A DNA stretch of 64,000 bases from Saccharothrix carnea (GTDB lineage Bacteria > Actinomycetota > Actinomycetes > Mycobacteriales > Pseudonocardiaceae). The translations under genes and the position numbers were made by a program. The stretch spans positions 310,001 through 374,000 of the forward strand of contig NZ_PYAX01000004.1 in assembly GCF_003014735.1 (NCBI RefSeq), given 5' to 3'. The notes under the pieces were generated by a model. That model was not told the origin of the DNA. It saw only the letters and a program-made list of their open reading frames with translations, and did no database searches. Shown one piece after another: positions 33,434-42,031 of the stretch (positions within the stretch are counted from its first letter, which is position 1; every line of letters begins with the position of its first letter).

Positions 33434-34390
33434 TCACGCGGGGGAGGTCAGCGCTACGCTGTCCTCCCACAACGCGTCCGCCCGCGCGACGTCGTAGGAC
33501 TCGTCCGACGACCGCACGGCCCGGCGTCCGTCGAAGTACCGGCCCGTGGTGTCGGCCAGTTCCGGTGCGGTCGCGAGCCAGGCGAGCGCGCCACCCGACT
33601 CGGCCGCGGTGTGGACGTCGGTCGTCACCACCCGGCGCAGCAACCACTTCAGGTGCGGCAGGACGTGCTTGGAGGCGAAGCGGAGCGGGGCGGCGGCCTC
33701 GCGCTGCAAACCCGTTCCGGGGACCAGGCCGGGGTTGAAGGCGTTGGCGGTGACGCCGGCGGGCAGGCGGCGGGCCAAGGCGTAGGTGAAGTACACGTTG
33801 GCCAGCTTGGACGTGCTGTAGCGGCGTTGGCCGGCGGCGAACGGCTTGTCCGACGCGGCGGCGGGACCGAGTTCACCTCGCGCCAGGGCACGCGCGTCGT
33901 GCCACGCGGGAGCGGGAACGCCGAGCTTGCGCGCCGGGTCGTGCGTGTCGCTCGACACCACGACCACGCGCGCGGGCGCGACCAGCACCGGCAGCAGTTC
34001 GCGCACCAGGAGGAAGTGGCCCAGGTGGTTGACCCCGAAGGTGGACTCGAAGCCGTCCGCGGTCTCGGTCCGCGTGGTCCCGGCCTGCACGCCCGCGTTG
34101 CACACCACCGCGTGCAGCGGGGGCACGTCGCCCGACCGCACCCGGCCGGCCAGGTCTGTGGCGAAGGAGCGGACCGAGGCGAGGGAGGCGAGGTCCAGCG
34201 CCATGGCCGTCACCGCGTGACCCGTCCGGGTGACGCGGGCGAGCTCGTCGACGGCGGCCCGGGTGCGGCCCGCGTCCCTGCTCGCCACGACGACGTGCCA
34301 CGGCCCGTCTGTGGCGCGCAGGAGCGCGCTCGCCGCCGCGTACCCGATACCGCTATTCCCCCCGGTGATGACGATGGTCCCGGTCGACAC
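33434..34390 (-). CDS. Short-chain dehydrogenase/reductase (SDR)
   Basis: A 318-residue classical SDR: ITGGNSGIGYAAA for the cofactor, VVCNAGVQAG, catalytic Ser in VVVSSDTHDP and YSTSKLANVYF with the Tyr-x-x-x-Lys pair. Similar to retinol-dehydrogenase/WW-domain oxidoreductase types. GTG 34390 is preceded by AGGAG. It lies 20 bp after the HTH gene, a pairing common in actinobacteria, and converges with the ABC-F gene with only three bases between. Substrate unknown. Confidence 0.88.
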   Translation of the reverse strand: MSTGTIVITGGNSGIGYAAASALLRATDGPWHVVVASRDAGRTRAAVDELARVTRTGHAVTAMALDLASLASVRSFATDLAGRVRSGDVPPLHAVVCNAGVQAGTTRTETADGFESTFGVNHLGHFLLVRELLPVLVAPARVVVVSSDTHDPARKLGVPAPAWHDARALARGELGPAAASDKPFAAGQRRYSTSKLANVYFTYALARRLPAGVTANAFNPGLVPGTGLQREAAAPLRFASKHVLPHLKWLLRRVVTTDVHTAAESGGALAWLATAPELADTTGRYFDGRRAVRSSDESYDVARADALWEDSVALTSPA

Positions 34391-34410
34391 TGCACAGCTC
34401 CTGTCGGTCG

Positions 34411-35256
34411 TCAGACGGTCGTCCGGAAGTCCTGCGTGCCGATGACCCGCAGCAGTTCGAGCTTCTCGCGAGCGTCGGTGCCCTCGGTCGGGAAGAACGC
34501 CAGCACCTTGAGGTCGTCTTCGGGTGCCAGCAGCACCTCGCAGGTCAGGTGCAGCACGCCGACTTCCGGGTGCAGCAGCCGCTTGCGGTCCATCCGGCGC
34601 ACCGCGACCTCGTGCCGTTCCCACAGCTCGCGGAACTCCGTGCTGCGCTTCACCAACTCGTGCACCAGGTCGGTGACGTCGTCATCGCCGGCGCGCCGCG
34701 AGTAGGTCGCGCGCAGGTCGTTGACGTGCGCGATCGAGTGCCGCGGCCAGTCCTCCTCCGGGAACCGGGCGCGCAGCTCCGGCTCGGTGAACCACCGCCA
34801 CGCGAGGTTGCGCGCCCGTCCGACGCGGTGGTGCGGACGGCCGAGCACGACGTCGGCGAAGGCGTTCTGCCACAGCACCTCGCCCAGGTCGGTCATGACG
34901 CAGACCGGCACGTCGGTGAGCCGGTCGACCAGGCTGATCAGCCCCGGCCGGACGTGCCGACCGGCGCGGCGCGCCGGTGGCGCGAGGCCGGCCAGGTGGA
35001 ACAGGTGGTCGCGTTCGTCCAGGTCGCAGCGCAGCGCTCGGGCCAGCGCGGCCACGATCGGCTCGGACGGGTGCGCGCCGCGGCCCTGCTCCAGCCTGGC
35101 GTAGTAGTCGGTGGACATCCCGGCCAACGCCGCCACCTCGTCCCGCCGCAGGCCGGGCGTCCGGCGCCGCACCCCGTCCGGCAGTCCCACGTCGGCCGGG
35201 CGCAGCAGCTCCCGGCGGCGACGGAGGAAGTCGGCGAGCCCGGCGCGATCGATCAC
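34411..35256 (-). CDS. XRE-type regulator with MmyB-like ligand-binding domain
   Basis: A 281-residue regulator. The N-terminal Cro/C1 helix-turn-helix reads GLRRDEVAALAGMSTDYYARLEQGR; the rest is the MmyB-like PAS-type sensor domain (VMTDLGEVLWQNAFADVVLG, NLAWRWFTEPELR, LHLTCEVLLAPEDDLKVLAFFP), known from MmyB to bind lipids. It is transcribed with the downstream SDR gene and probably controls it. The start is GTG 35256; the intergenic region to the divergent GH3 gene is 156 bp. Confidence 0.9.
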   Translation of the reverse strand: MIDRAGLADFLRRRRELLRPADVGLPDGVRRRTPGLRRDEVAALAGMSTDYYARLEQGRGAHPSEPIVAALARALRCDLDERDHLFHLAGLAPPARRAGRHVRPGLISLVDRLTDVPVCVMTDLGEVLWQNAFADVVLGRPHHRVGRARNLAWRWFTEPELRARFPEEDWPRHSIAHVNDLRATYSRRAGDDDVTDLVHELVKRSTEFRELWERHEVAVRRMDRKRLLHPEVGVLHLTCEVLLAPEDDLKVLAFFPTEGTDAREKLELLRVIGTQDFRTTV

Positions 35257-35412
35257 GCACCCCAGTATCGGCCCGCGTCACCCGGTCAACCAGGGACGGC
35301 CAGTCCCTGGATGTGCCGCCCGTCCGGTGATGCGCCCGAACGGGCTCTGTCGCGGTCGGCCGTCGCTGCGTAGATTCCGAGGGAAGGTGATTTCCTCACT
35401 GTAGGAGCTAAC

Positions 35413-37167
35413 ATGAGGAAAATCTTCAACAGGCGGCAGGTGCTCGTCGCGGTGTCCGCGCTGCTGGTCGGCTCGGCGCCGGCGATGGCGGCCGGCGGTG
35501 ACGTGGTGGCGGACGCGTTGCGGCGGATGAGCCTGGAGGAGAAGGTCGGCCAGCTGTTCGTCACCTACGCCTACGGTGCCTCGGTCGACGCGTCCGATCC
35601 CGCCTCGGTGGCCGCGAACCGGCGGCAGCACGGCGTGGACAACGCGCGGCAGCTGATCGGGAAGTACCACCTCGGCGGCATCATCTACTTCGCGTGGTCG
35701 GGCAACACGGCGAACCCGGCGCAGGTGGCGGAGCTGTCCAACGGCATCCAGCGGGTGTCGTCGGTCCCCGCGCTGGTGAGCACCGACCAGGAGTACGGCG
35801 TGGTGACCCGGATCGGGGCGCCGGCCACGCTGTTCCCCGGGAACATGGCGCTCGGCGCGGCCCGCGACCCCGGGTCGGCGGGCACCGCGGCCCTGGTCGC
35901 CGGGCGCGAGCTGCGCGCGATGGGGGTCAACCAGGACTTCGCGCCGGTCGCCGACGTCAACGTCAACGCCCTCAACCCGGTGATCGGCGTCCGCTCGTTC
36001 GCCGAGGACCCGGAGCTCACCGCGCAGCTGGTCGAAGCGCAGGTGCGCGGGTACGAGCGGGGCGGGGTGTCGGCCACCGCGAAGCACTTCCCCGGCCACG
36101 GCGACACCGCGGTGGACAGCCACACCGGCCTGCCGGTGATCGGCCACAGCGTCGAGGAGTGGGAACGGCTGGACGCGCCGCCGTTCCGCCGGGCGATCGC
36201 GGCCGGGATCGACTCGATCATGACCGCGCACATCGTGGTGCCCGCGCTCGACCCGTCCGGCGACCCGGCCACGCTCTCCCGGCCGATCATCACCGGCGTC
36301 CTGCGCGACCGGCTCGGCTACGACGGCGTGGTGATCACCGACTCGCTCGGCATGGCCGGTGTGCGGCAGAAGTACGGCGACGACCGCGTGCCGGTGCTGG
36401 CGCTGAAGGCGGGCGTCGACCAGCTGCTGATGCCGCCGAGCATCGACCTGGCGTTCAACGCGGTGCTGACGGCCGTGCGCAACGGCGAGCTCACCGAACG
36501 CCGCATCGACCAGTCGGTCCGCCGGATCCTGCGGATGAAGGCGAAGCGCGGCCTGTTCGGCGGGCAGTTCGTCGACCCGGCCAGGCTGCCGGAGGTCGTC
36601 GGGACCGAGCAGAACCGGCAGACCGCGCAGCGGATCACGGACCGGACGACGACGCTCGTGCGCAACGCGCACCTGCCCCTGCCCACGCCACCGGCCTCCG
36701 TCTTCACCACCGGCTGGGGCACGACCGCCGACCCGGTGCCGCACCGGCTCGCCACCGCGGTCGCGAAGCGCTCGGCGGCCACGAACGCGCTCGTCACCGG
36801 CGCGAATCCGAACCAGGCGACGATCGACCGGGCGGTCGCCGGTGCGGCCGGTGCCGACCTGACGATCGTGGCGACCAACAAGGCGTGGACCGACGTCGGG
36901 CAGCAGAACCTGGTGAAGGCGCTGCTGGCCACCGGCAAGCCGGTCGTCGTCATCGCGGTCCGGGATCCGTACGACATCGCGTACTTCCCCGAGGCTCAGA
37001 CCTACCTGGCCACCTACTCCTACACCGAGATCTCGGTGGAGTCGGCCGTGCGGGTGATGTACGGGGAGCACGCCCCGGTCGGGAAGCTGCCCGTCACGAT
37101 CCCGGTCGCCGGTGACCCCTCGACCGCGCTGCACCCGTTCGGCCACGGCCTGACCTGGGAGGGCTGA
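35413..37167 (+). CDS. Secreted GH3 beta-N-acetylglucosaminidase (NagZ-like)
   Basis: A 584-residue glycoside hydrolase family 3 protein with an N-terminal signal peptide (RKIFNRRQVLVAVSALLVG, cleavage near AMAA). The catalytic domain has KHFPGHGDTAVDSH, whose His-Asp pair is diagnostic of NagZ-type hexosaminidases, and the nucleophile in VITDSLGMAG (Asp310). A C-terminal alpha/beta domain of about 200 residues follows, as in Bacillus NagZ. It would release GlcNAc from muropeptides. ATG 35413 has TAGGAG upstream. It is followed after 5 bp by an amidase-like serine hydrolase fusion, similar to the nagZ-amiE pair of Bacillus, so peptidoglycan recycling is the likely process. Confidence 0.9.
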   Translation: MRKIFNRRQVLVAVSALLVGSAPAMAAGGDVVADALRRMSLEEKVGQLFVTYAYGASVDASDPASVAANRRQHGVDNARQLIGKYHLGGIIYFAWSGNTANPAQVAELSNGIQRVSSVPALVSTDQEYGVVTRIGAPATLFPGNMALGAARDPGSAGTAALVAGRELRAMGVNQDFAPVADVNVNALNPVIGVRSFAEDPELTAQLVEAQVRGYERGGVSATAKHFPGHGDTAVDSHTGLPVIGHSVEEWERLDAPPFRRAIAAGIDSIMTAHIVVPALDPSGDPATLSRPIITGVLRDRLGYDGVVITDSLGMAGVRQKYGDDRVPVLALKAGVDQLLMPPSIDLAFNAVLTAVRNGELTERRIDQSVRRILRMKAKRGLFGGQFVDPARLPEVVGTEQNRQTAQRITDRTTTLVRNAHLPLPTPPASVFTTGWGTTADPVPHRLATAVAKRSAATNALVTGANPNQATIDRAVAGAAGADLTIVATNKAWTDVGQQNLVKALLATGKPVVVIAVRDPYDIAYFPEAQTYLATYSYTEISVESAVRVMYGEHAPVGKLPVTIPVAGDPSTALHPFGHGLTWEG

Positions 37168-37172
37168 ACCCC

Positions 37173-39185
37173 ATGCGCCGACTGCTGATCGCCGTCCTGT
37201 GCGTGCTGCTGGTCGCGAGCCCGACCGCGGCGGCGCAGTCCGAGACCCCCGGTCGTGCGGGCGTGCCGTTGACCGTGATGTCCTACAACATCCACACCGG
37301 CATCGGCGTGGACGGCAGGCTCGACCTGGCGCGGGTGGCCGCGGACATCGCCGCGGCCGGCGCCGACGTGGTGGGGCTGCAGGAGGTGGACGTCCACTGG
37401 ATGGCCCGCAGCGAGTGGCGCGACCAGGCGGCGGAACTGGCGGCGGCGGTCGACATGGCCGTCTACTTCGCGCCCATCTACGACCTGGACCCGGCCGAGC
37501 CCGGCAAGCCGCGACGGCAGTACGGTCTGGCGGTGCTCAGCCGCCACCCGGTGGTCGCCGCGGAGAACCACTGGATCACCCGGCTGTCCACGCAGGTGCC
37601 GAACCCGACGCCCGAACCGGCACCGGGGTTCCCCGAGGTCGTGCTGGACGTGCGCGGCGAACGCGTGCACGTCTACAACACCCACCTGGACTACCGCGCC
37701 GACCCGGCGGTGCGCCGCGCCCAGGTCACCGACATGCTGCGCGTGCTGGCCGAGGACCGCGGTGAGGCGCGGGTGCTGCTCGGCGACTTCAACGCCGCAC
37801 CGGACGCCCCCGAGCTTGCTCCACTGTGGACGGAGCTGGTCGACGCGTGGGCGGTGGCGAACCCGTCGTCACCCGGCCCGACCTACCCGGCGACGGCGCC
37901 CGCCAAGCGCATCGACTACGTGGCCGCCGGCTACCCGGCCCGCGTCCGGGACAGCCGGGTGATCACGACCGGCGCGTCGGACCACCTGCCGGTGCTGGCC
38001 GAGCTGACCGTCACCCGACGCCACGGGTCCCCTTGGGACGGACCGCTCCCCGACCACCGCCTGCGCTACGGCACGGCGCACCAGGCCGGGCTGGCGGCCG
38101 AGCACGTGGACCGACTGGTGCCCGACGTCGAGGCGGGCGTGCTGGCCTCACCCCGGGCGTTCCCGGGCGGCGTGGTGCTGGCCGCGCGCAACGGCGTCAT
38201 CGTCCGGCACGCGGCGGTGGGCGACGCGCTGCGCTACGGGCACGACGGTGCCGAACTGCCGCCGGACCAACGGATCCCGATGCGCGAGGACACCATCTTC
38301 GACGTCGCGTCGCTCTCGAAGCTCTTCACCACCGTGGTCGCGCTGCGGCTGGTGGAGCGCGACCTGATCGACCTCGACGCCCCCGCCGCGGGGTACCTGC
38401 CCGAGTTCGGCCAGAACGGCAAGCAGGACGTCACCCTCCGCCAGTTGCTGACCCACACCTCCGGGCTGCCCGCCGGGCTGGTGCTCGGGTCGTACCCGAC
38501 CGTGGAGCAACGGCTGGCCGCTGTCTACGCGGTGGCACCGCGGTCGCCGCCGGGCACCCGGTACGTCTACTCCGACCTGAGCCTGATCGTGCTGGGCAAG
38601 GTGCTGGAACGGGTCACCGGCCGGTCGCTGCCCGACCTGGTGGCCGCGGAGGTCACCGGGCCGCTGGGGTTGCGCGACACCACGTACAACCCGCCGCAGG
38701 AGCTGCGGCCGCGGATCGCGCCGACCCAGCACGGCGGCGCGCGCGGGCTGATCTGGGGCCAGGTGCACGACTCCACGTCCTGGTACCTGGGCGGCACGGC
38801 GGGCCACGCCGGGGTCTTCTCCACCGCACGCGACCTCGCCGTCTTCGCCCAGATGCTGCTCAACGGCGGGCGGTACGGCGACCGGCGCGTGCTGCGGACC
38901 GACAGCGTCCGGGCGATGACCACGAACTGGAACGCGGCCATCCCCGGCGCCGACCGCGGGCTCGGCCTCGACGTGAACAAGCCCGCGTTCATGGGCCTGC
39001 TCGCCACGCCGTACACCGTCGGTCACACCGGGTACACGGGGACGTCCCTGGTCATCGAGCCGGACAGCCGGTCGTTCGTGCTGCTGCTGACCAACCGCGT
39101 GCACCCGACCGCCGCCGGTCCGCCGACCAACCCGTACCGGCACGCCGTGGCCGACGACCTGGCGCGGGCCGTGCTGGAACGCTGA
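37173..39185 (+). CDS. Secreted fusion: endonuclease/exonuclease/phosphatase domain + beta-lactamase-fold serine hydrolase (AmiE-like)
   Basis: A 670-residue protein with a signal peptide (LLIAVLCVLLVASPTAAA). Residues about 35-285 form an EEP-fold metallohydrolase: VMSYNIHTG, GLQEVD, YNTHLDYR, LLGDFNAAPD and TGASDHLPV. Residues about 310-670 form a class C beta-lactamase-like hydrolase: nucleophile motif SLSK near residue 380, YSD (in place of YxN) and HTGYTG (in place of KTG). The second half resembles the Bacillus N-acetylmuramyl-L-alanine amidase AmiE, which works with NagZ, encoded just upstream. The phosphatase-like domain could act on a teichoic acid or lipid phosphate. The fusion is uncommon. 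Confidence 0.87.
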   Translation: MRRLLIAVLCVLLVASPTAAAQSETPGRAGVPLTVMSYNIHTGIGVDGRLDLARVAADIAAAGADVVGLQEVDVHWMARSEWRDQAAELAAAVDMAVYFAPIYDLDPAEPGKPRRQYGLAVLSRHPVVAAENHWITRLSTQVPNPTPEPAPGFPEVVLDVRGERVHVYNTHLDYRADPAVRRAQVTDMLRVLAEDRGEARVLLGDFNAAPDAPELAPLWTELVDAWAVANPSSPGPTYPATAPAKRIDYVAAGYPARVRDSRVITTGASDHLPVLAELTVTRRHGSPWDGPLPDHRLRYGTAHQAGLAAEHVDRLVPDVEAGVLASPRAFPGGVVLAARNGVIVRHAAVGDALRYGHDGAELPPDQRIPMREDTIFDVASLSKLFTTVVALRLVERDLIDLDAPAAGYLPEFGQNGKQDVTLRQLLTHTSGLPAGLVLGSYPTVEQRLAAVYAVAPRSPPGTRYVYSDLSLIVLGKVLERVTGRSLPDLVAAEVTGPLGLRDTTYNPPQELRPRIAPTQHGGARGLIWGQVHDSTSWYLGGTAGHAGVFSTARDLAVFAQMLLNGGRYGDRRVLRTDSVRAMTTNWNAAIPGADRGLGLDVNKPAFMGLLATPYTVGHTGYTGTSLVIEPDSRSFVLLLTNRVHPTAAGPPTNPYRHAVADDLARAVLER

Positions 39186-39192
39186 CCGCGCC

Positions 39193-39225
39193 GCTCACGC
39201 GGGCGGTGGCACAGCCGGCGTGAGC
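39193..39225. terminator. Terminator between convergent genes
   Basis: GCTCACGC (39193-39200) / GCGTGAGC (39218-39225), extended inward by GGC/GCC after one mismatch; loop nine bases. Lies between the fusion hydrolase and the GAF-ANTAR gene. Confidence 0.65.
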
Positions 39226-39268
39226 AGGCCCCGGCCGGCGCGACGGTGCCACGCGAACCGCCGGCACG

Positions 39269-40033
39269 TCAGTCGTCGCCGCCGAGGATGTCGTCGACGA
39301 ACCGCTCGGCGAACTCGCGCAGCTTGACGTTCTCCCGCTGGGACCGGTCGACCAGCAGCGCGAACGCCTCTTCCGCGGGCACCCGGTGCACCGCCATGAC
39401 GATGCCCTTGGCCTGGTCGATGACCGCGCGCGAGGTCAACGCCTGCCGCAGCTGGGCCGCCTGCCCACGGGCGCGCAGGTAGCGGCGGGCGTTGCGCAGC
39501 GCAGCCTCCGCGGCCGTGGTGTAGAGCTCCAGGAGGGCCGCGTCGAGCGCCCGGAAGCCGTCCGTCCGCGCGCCGTAGAGGTTGAGCGAGCCGGGAATGC
39601 CCTCGTCCACGCACAACGGCGCCGACAGGTAGCCGGTGACGCCGGACCCCGCCGCCTCCGCGTCGAACCCCGGCCACCGCCGCGGCACCTCGACCGCCAT
39701 CGCGTGCACGACCTGCCCGGTGCGGGCGGCGTGCAGGCACGGCCCCTCGTCCGCCCGGTACTGCGCCAGGTCCAGGTCCAGTGCCTCCTGCCGGGTCGCC
39801 GCACGCGTCACGGGCCCCTCGCCGGACAGCAGCGTCACGCTCACCATGTCCGCGCCGGGGATCGCCTGCGACACCTGCTTGCAGATCCGGTCGAGGATGA
39901 CCGCCAGGTCCTCCTCCTGCTCCAGGACCTGCGACAACCCCTCCAACGCCCCGGTGACGTCGTCCAGCCGCCGGATCAGCAGTTCGGCGACGTGGTCCTC
40001 CGCCGCTGCCCGCTGCCCGCCGCCCATCGCCAC
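39269..40033 (-). CDS. GAF-ANTAR RNA-binding antiterminator
   Basis: A 254-residue regulator. The GAF domain (residues about 40-170) has PGADMVSVTLLSGEG, DEGPCLHAARTGQVVH and SGVTGYLSAPLCVDEG. The C-terminal ANTAR domain has LRQALTSRAVIDQAKGIVMA and AEEAFALLVDRSQ. ANTAR proteins bind tandem hairpins in mRNA leaders and prevent termination. GTG 40033 is preceded by AGGAGGAGG, which favours it over the upstream ATG at 40105. It is a single gene; its RNA targets are not visible nearby. Confidence 0.9.
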   Translation of the reverse strand: MAMGGGQRAAAEDHVAELLIRRLDDVTGALEGLSQVLEQEEDLAVILDRICKQVSQAIPGADMVSVTLLSGEGPVTRAATRQEALDLDLAQYRADEGPCLHAARTGQVVHAMAVEVPRRWPGFDAEAAGSGVTGYLSAPLCVDEGIPGSLNLYGARTDGFRALDAALLELYTTAAEAALRNARRYLRARGQAAQLRQALTSRAVIDQAKGIVMAVHRVPAEEAFALLVDRSQRENVKLREFAERFVDDILGGDD

Positions 40034-40476
40034 CCGCCTCCTCCTAGGTGCCCTCGTCCTGCTCGCGCGGCCTCCCGTCCGGCCGCTGTCGTGACCGCTG
40101 CCCATCTCGACACGTCGTCACCCCCGCCGGCGCGTCCGGTCCGGTGGTTCGGCCTCGCCGGTCTCCTCGGTGACGTCCTGACCGGTCGGCGCGTCATCCG
40201 TCACGGCCGGCACCTCCGGGGACTCCCCCGACATCGGCCGGCGCGGCGGCGCGGGAGCCCGTTCCCCGGACTCGTGCGCGGACTCGGTCATGGCCCCGGG
40301 TTACCCACCGGTCGACCGCGTCACGCCGCACGATCAGCTGATGTGGACCGTCCGGCCGTGGTTTCGGCGGCCGGGCGGGGGTACTCGACCCGTACGTCGA
40401 ACAGTCGGCGACACGCACCCCCGTCGCTCCGGACGACCGCCGGTCGACGCGCGTTCCGAACCCACTGGACTTCGCC
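40034..40476. other. Intergenic region
   Basis: 443 bp without a supported gene, upstream of the GAF-ANTAR gene and the small gene at 40477. Several short open frames cross it on both strands, but their composition (Arg/Pro-rich) is that of chance frames in GC-rich DNA. A strong ribosome binding site for the GAF-ANTAR gene is at 40039-40047. I see no hairpin or repeat worth naming. Confidence 0.5.
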
Positions 40477-40728
40477 ATGGACATCCCACCTCGGCCCGAC
40501 TGCGGTGCGATCATCACCTACCTCAACCCGGACGCCCTCGACCCCACCGCCTTCCTGCGCGGCGTCGTCATCGGGGCCCACGTGGTGGACCCGCAGACCT
40601 CGCACGCGTGGGTGCCGGTGCTGCTGCCCGACCGCACGTTGTCCGTATTGGACACCAGGAACATCATCGAAGTGCAGGTGTCCGACGGCCCGTGCCCACC
40701 ATCGGGTGACATGGACGACATGCGGTAG
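40477..40728 (+). CDS. Hypothetical small protein
   Basis: An 83-residue protein with two strand-rich segments (AIITYLNPDALDPTAFLRG, WVPVLLPDRTLSVLD, NIIEVQV), reminiscent of a small beta-barrel. The amino-acid composition is protein-like. I do not recognise the family. ATG 40477 has only a weak ribosome binding site. It stands alone between the ANTAR gene and the DUF6223 gene. Confidence 0.58.
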   Translation: MDIPPRPDCGAIITYLNPDALDPTAFLRGVVIGAHVVDPQTSHAWVPVLLPDRTLSVLDTRNIIEVQVSDGPCPPSGDMDDMR

Positions 40729-40954
40729 CGGGAACAGCCGGCGGCGTCGCGCCGACCCTCGAACCAGCCTGGTGGACGTGAAGCCGGTCTCGGTGCGGGT
40801 CGCCAGACGCGTGTTCGACGCCACCGCGGTGGTAGTCCGGGCGGCGGGCGTACAACCCCGGTGGTAGGCCGATCGGCAACCCCGGCCGGACGACTCCGGC
40901 CACGTCCGTTCCTAGGCTTCGCCCGTACCCGTTGTCCGAGCGAAGGAATCCCCG

Positions 40955-41305
40955 ATGGTCGTCACCGATGTCCTTGCCGCCGCCAGTGTCCACAGCTTCG
41001 GTCCCGGGCGGCTCGGTGCCGCGGCGGGCGCCGTGCTGGGGCTGATCGGGATCGTCGTCGGCGTGCTGGCGCTGGCCCGTCCCGGCAGCCGCCTCGGTGT
41101 CGGCTCCGGGCGGCGCGGCGCCGTCCTGTCCCTGGCCGCGGGGGTGCTCGGGATGGCTCTGGGCGCGCTCGTCGTGGCCACGTCCGACGACGGCATCGGG
41201 ACCGGCAACGGGCGTGGCGGCGCCTACCTGGCCCTGGTGGTGGGGCTGGTCGCCGTGGTGCTCGGCGGGCTGGCCCTGAACCGCTCGCGCCGCGTGACCG
41301 CCTGA
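40955..41305 (+). CDS. DUF6223 family membrane protein
   Basis: A 116-residue membrane protein with three hydrophobic helices (LGAAAGAVLGLIGIVVGVLA, GAVLSLAAGVLGMALGALVV, AYLALVVGLVAVVLGGLAL), glycine-rich, and a short first segment before them. The pattern fits DUF6223 of actinobacteria; the function is unknown. ATG 40955 is preceded by GAAGGAAT. Monocistronic; convergent with the NarL-type two-component operon. Confidence 0.78.
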   Translation: MVVTDVLAAASVHSFGPGRLGAAAGAVLGLIGIVVGVLALARPGSRLGVGSGRRGAVLSLAAGVLGMALGALVVATSDDGIGTGNGRGGAYLALVVGLVAVVLGGLALNRSRRVTA

Positions 41306-41310
41306 GGCCG

Positions 41311-41378
41311 GTCGGGCAGCGGGGTCGGGCAGCGCGGCCCGGGGCGGCGGCGGGTCAGGGGCGGCGGGTCAGGGGTGG
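41311..41378. repeat. Short tandem repeats at the 3' end of the response regulator gene
   Basis: GGTCGGGCAGCG occurs twice in tandem (from about 41311), then GGCGGGTCAGG-type units occur three times (about 41350-41378). The last unit supplies the stop codon of the response regulator on the minus strand. Simple slippage repeats; no function implied. Confidence 0.55.
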
Positions 41379-42031
41379 GTCAGCCAGCCCGGCACGGTCA
41401 GGCCCGACTCGTAGGCGAGGATCACCAGCTGGGCCCGGTCGCGGACCTGCGTCTTGGTCATGATGCGGCTGACGTGGGTCTTCGCGGTGGCCGGGCTCAG
41501 CACCAGCCGTGCCGCGATCTCGTCGTTGGACAGGCCGGCGGCGACCAGCGCCATCACCTCGCGCTCGCGGTCGGTGAGCGCGGTCAGCCGCGGCTTGGGG
41601 TCGGGGTGCGTGGCGCGGGTGGCGAACTCGGCGATCAGCCGGCGGGTGATCGACGGCGCGATGAGCGCGTCGCCGCGGGCCACCACCCGCACGCCGTGGA
41701 TCAGCTCGGCCGGTTCGGTGTCCTTGACCAGGAAGCCGCTCGCACCGGCGCGCAGCGCGCCGTAGACGTAGTCGTCCAGGTCGAACGTGGTCAGGATGAT
41801 CACCCGGACGTTCGAGCTCGCGGTGATCTCCCGGGTGGCGGCCAGGCCGTCCAAGCCGGGCATCCGGATGTCCATCAGCACCACGTCCGGTCGCAGCCGC
41901 CGGGCCAGCTGCACGGCCTCGGCGCCGTCGGCGGCCTCCCCGACCACCTCGATGCCGTCTTCACCGTCCAGGATGGACCGGAAACCGGCGCGCACCAGGG
42001 TCTGGTCGTCGGCCAGCAGCAGGCGGATCAC
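41369..42031 (-). CDS. NarL/LuxR-type response regulator
   Basis: A 220-residue response regulator: receiver with acidic pair LLLADDQ, phosphoacceptor Asp54 (VVLMDIRMPG), Thr in IILTTFD and Lys in GFLVKDTEP; C-terminal LuxR helix-turn-helix (LTDREREVMALVAAGLSNDEIAARLVLSPATAKTHVSRIM, positions about 150-190). GTG 42031 overlaps the kinase stop as GTGA. Regulon unknown; the neighbouring small stress membrane protein could be a target. Confidence 0.92.
   Translation of the reverse strand: MIRLLLADDQTLVRAGFRSILDGEDGIEVVGEAADGAEAVQLARRLRPDVVLMDIRMPGLDGLAATREITASSNVRVIILTTFDLDDYVYGALRAGASGFLVKDTEPAELIHGVRVVARGDALIAPSITRRLIAEFATRATHPDPKPRLTALTDREREVMALVAAGLSNDEIAARLVLSPATAKTHVSRIMTKTQVRDRAQLVILAYESGLTVPGWLTHP

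Noticed and set aside
40034-40476. Genes on either strand between the ANTAR gene and the small gene at 40477
   Set aside because: Open frames there lack ribosome binding sites and have Arg/Pro-rich random composition.
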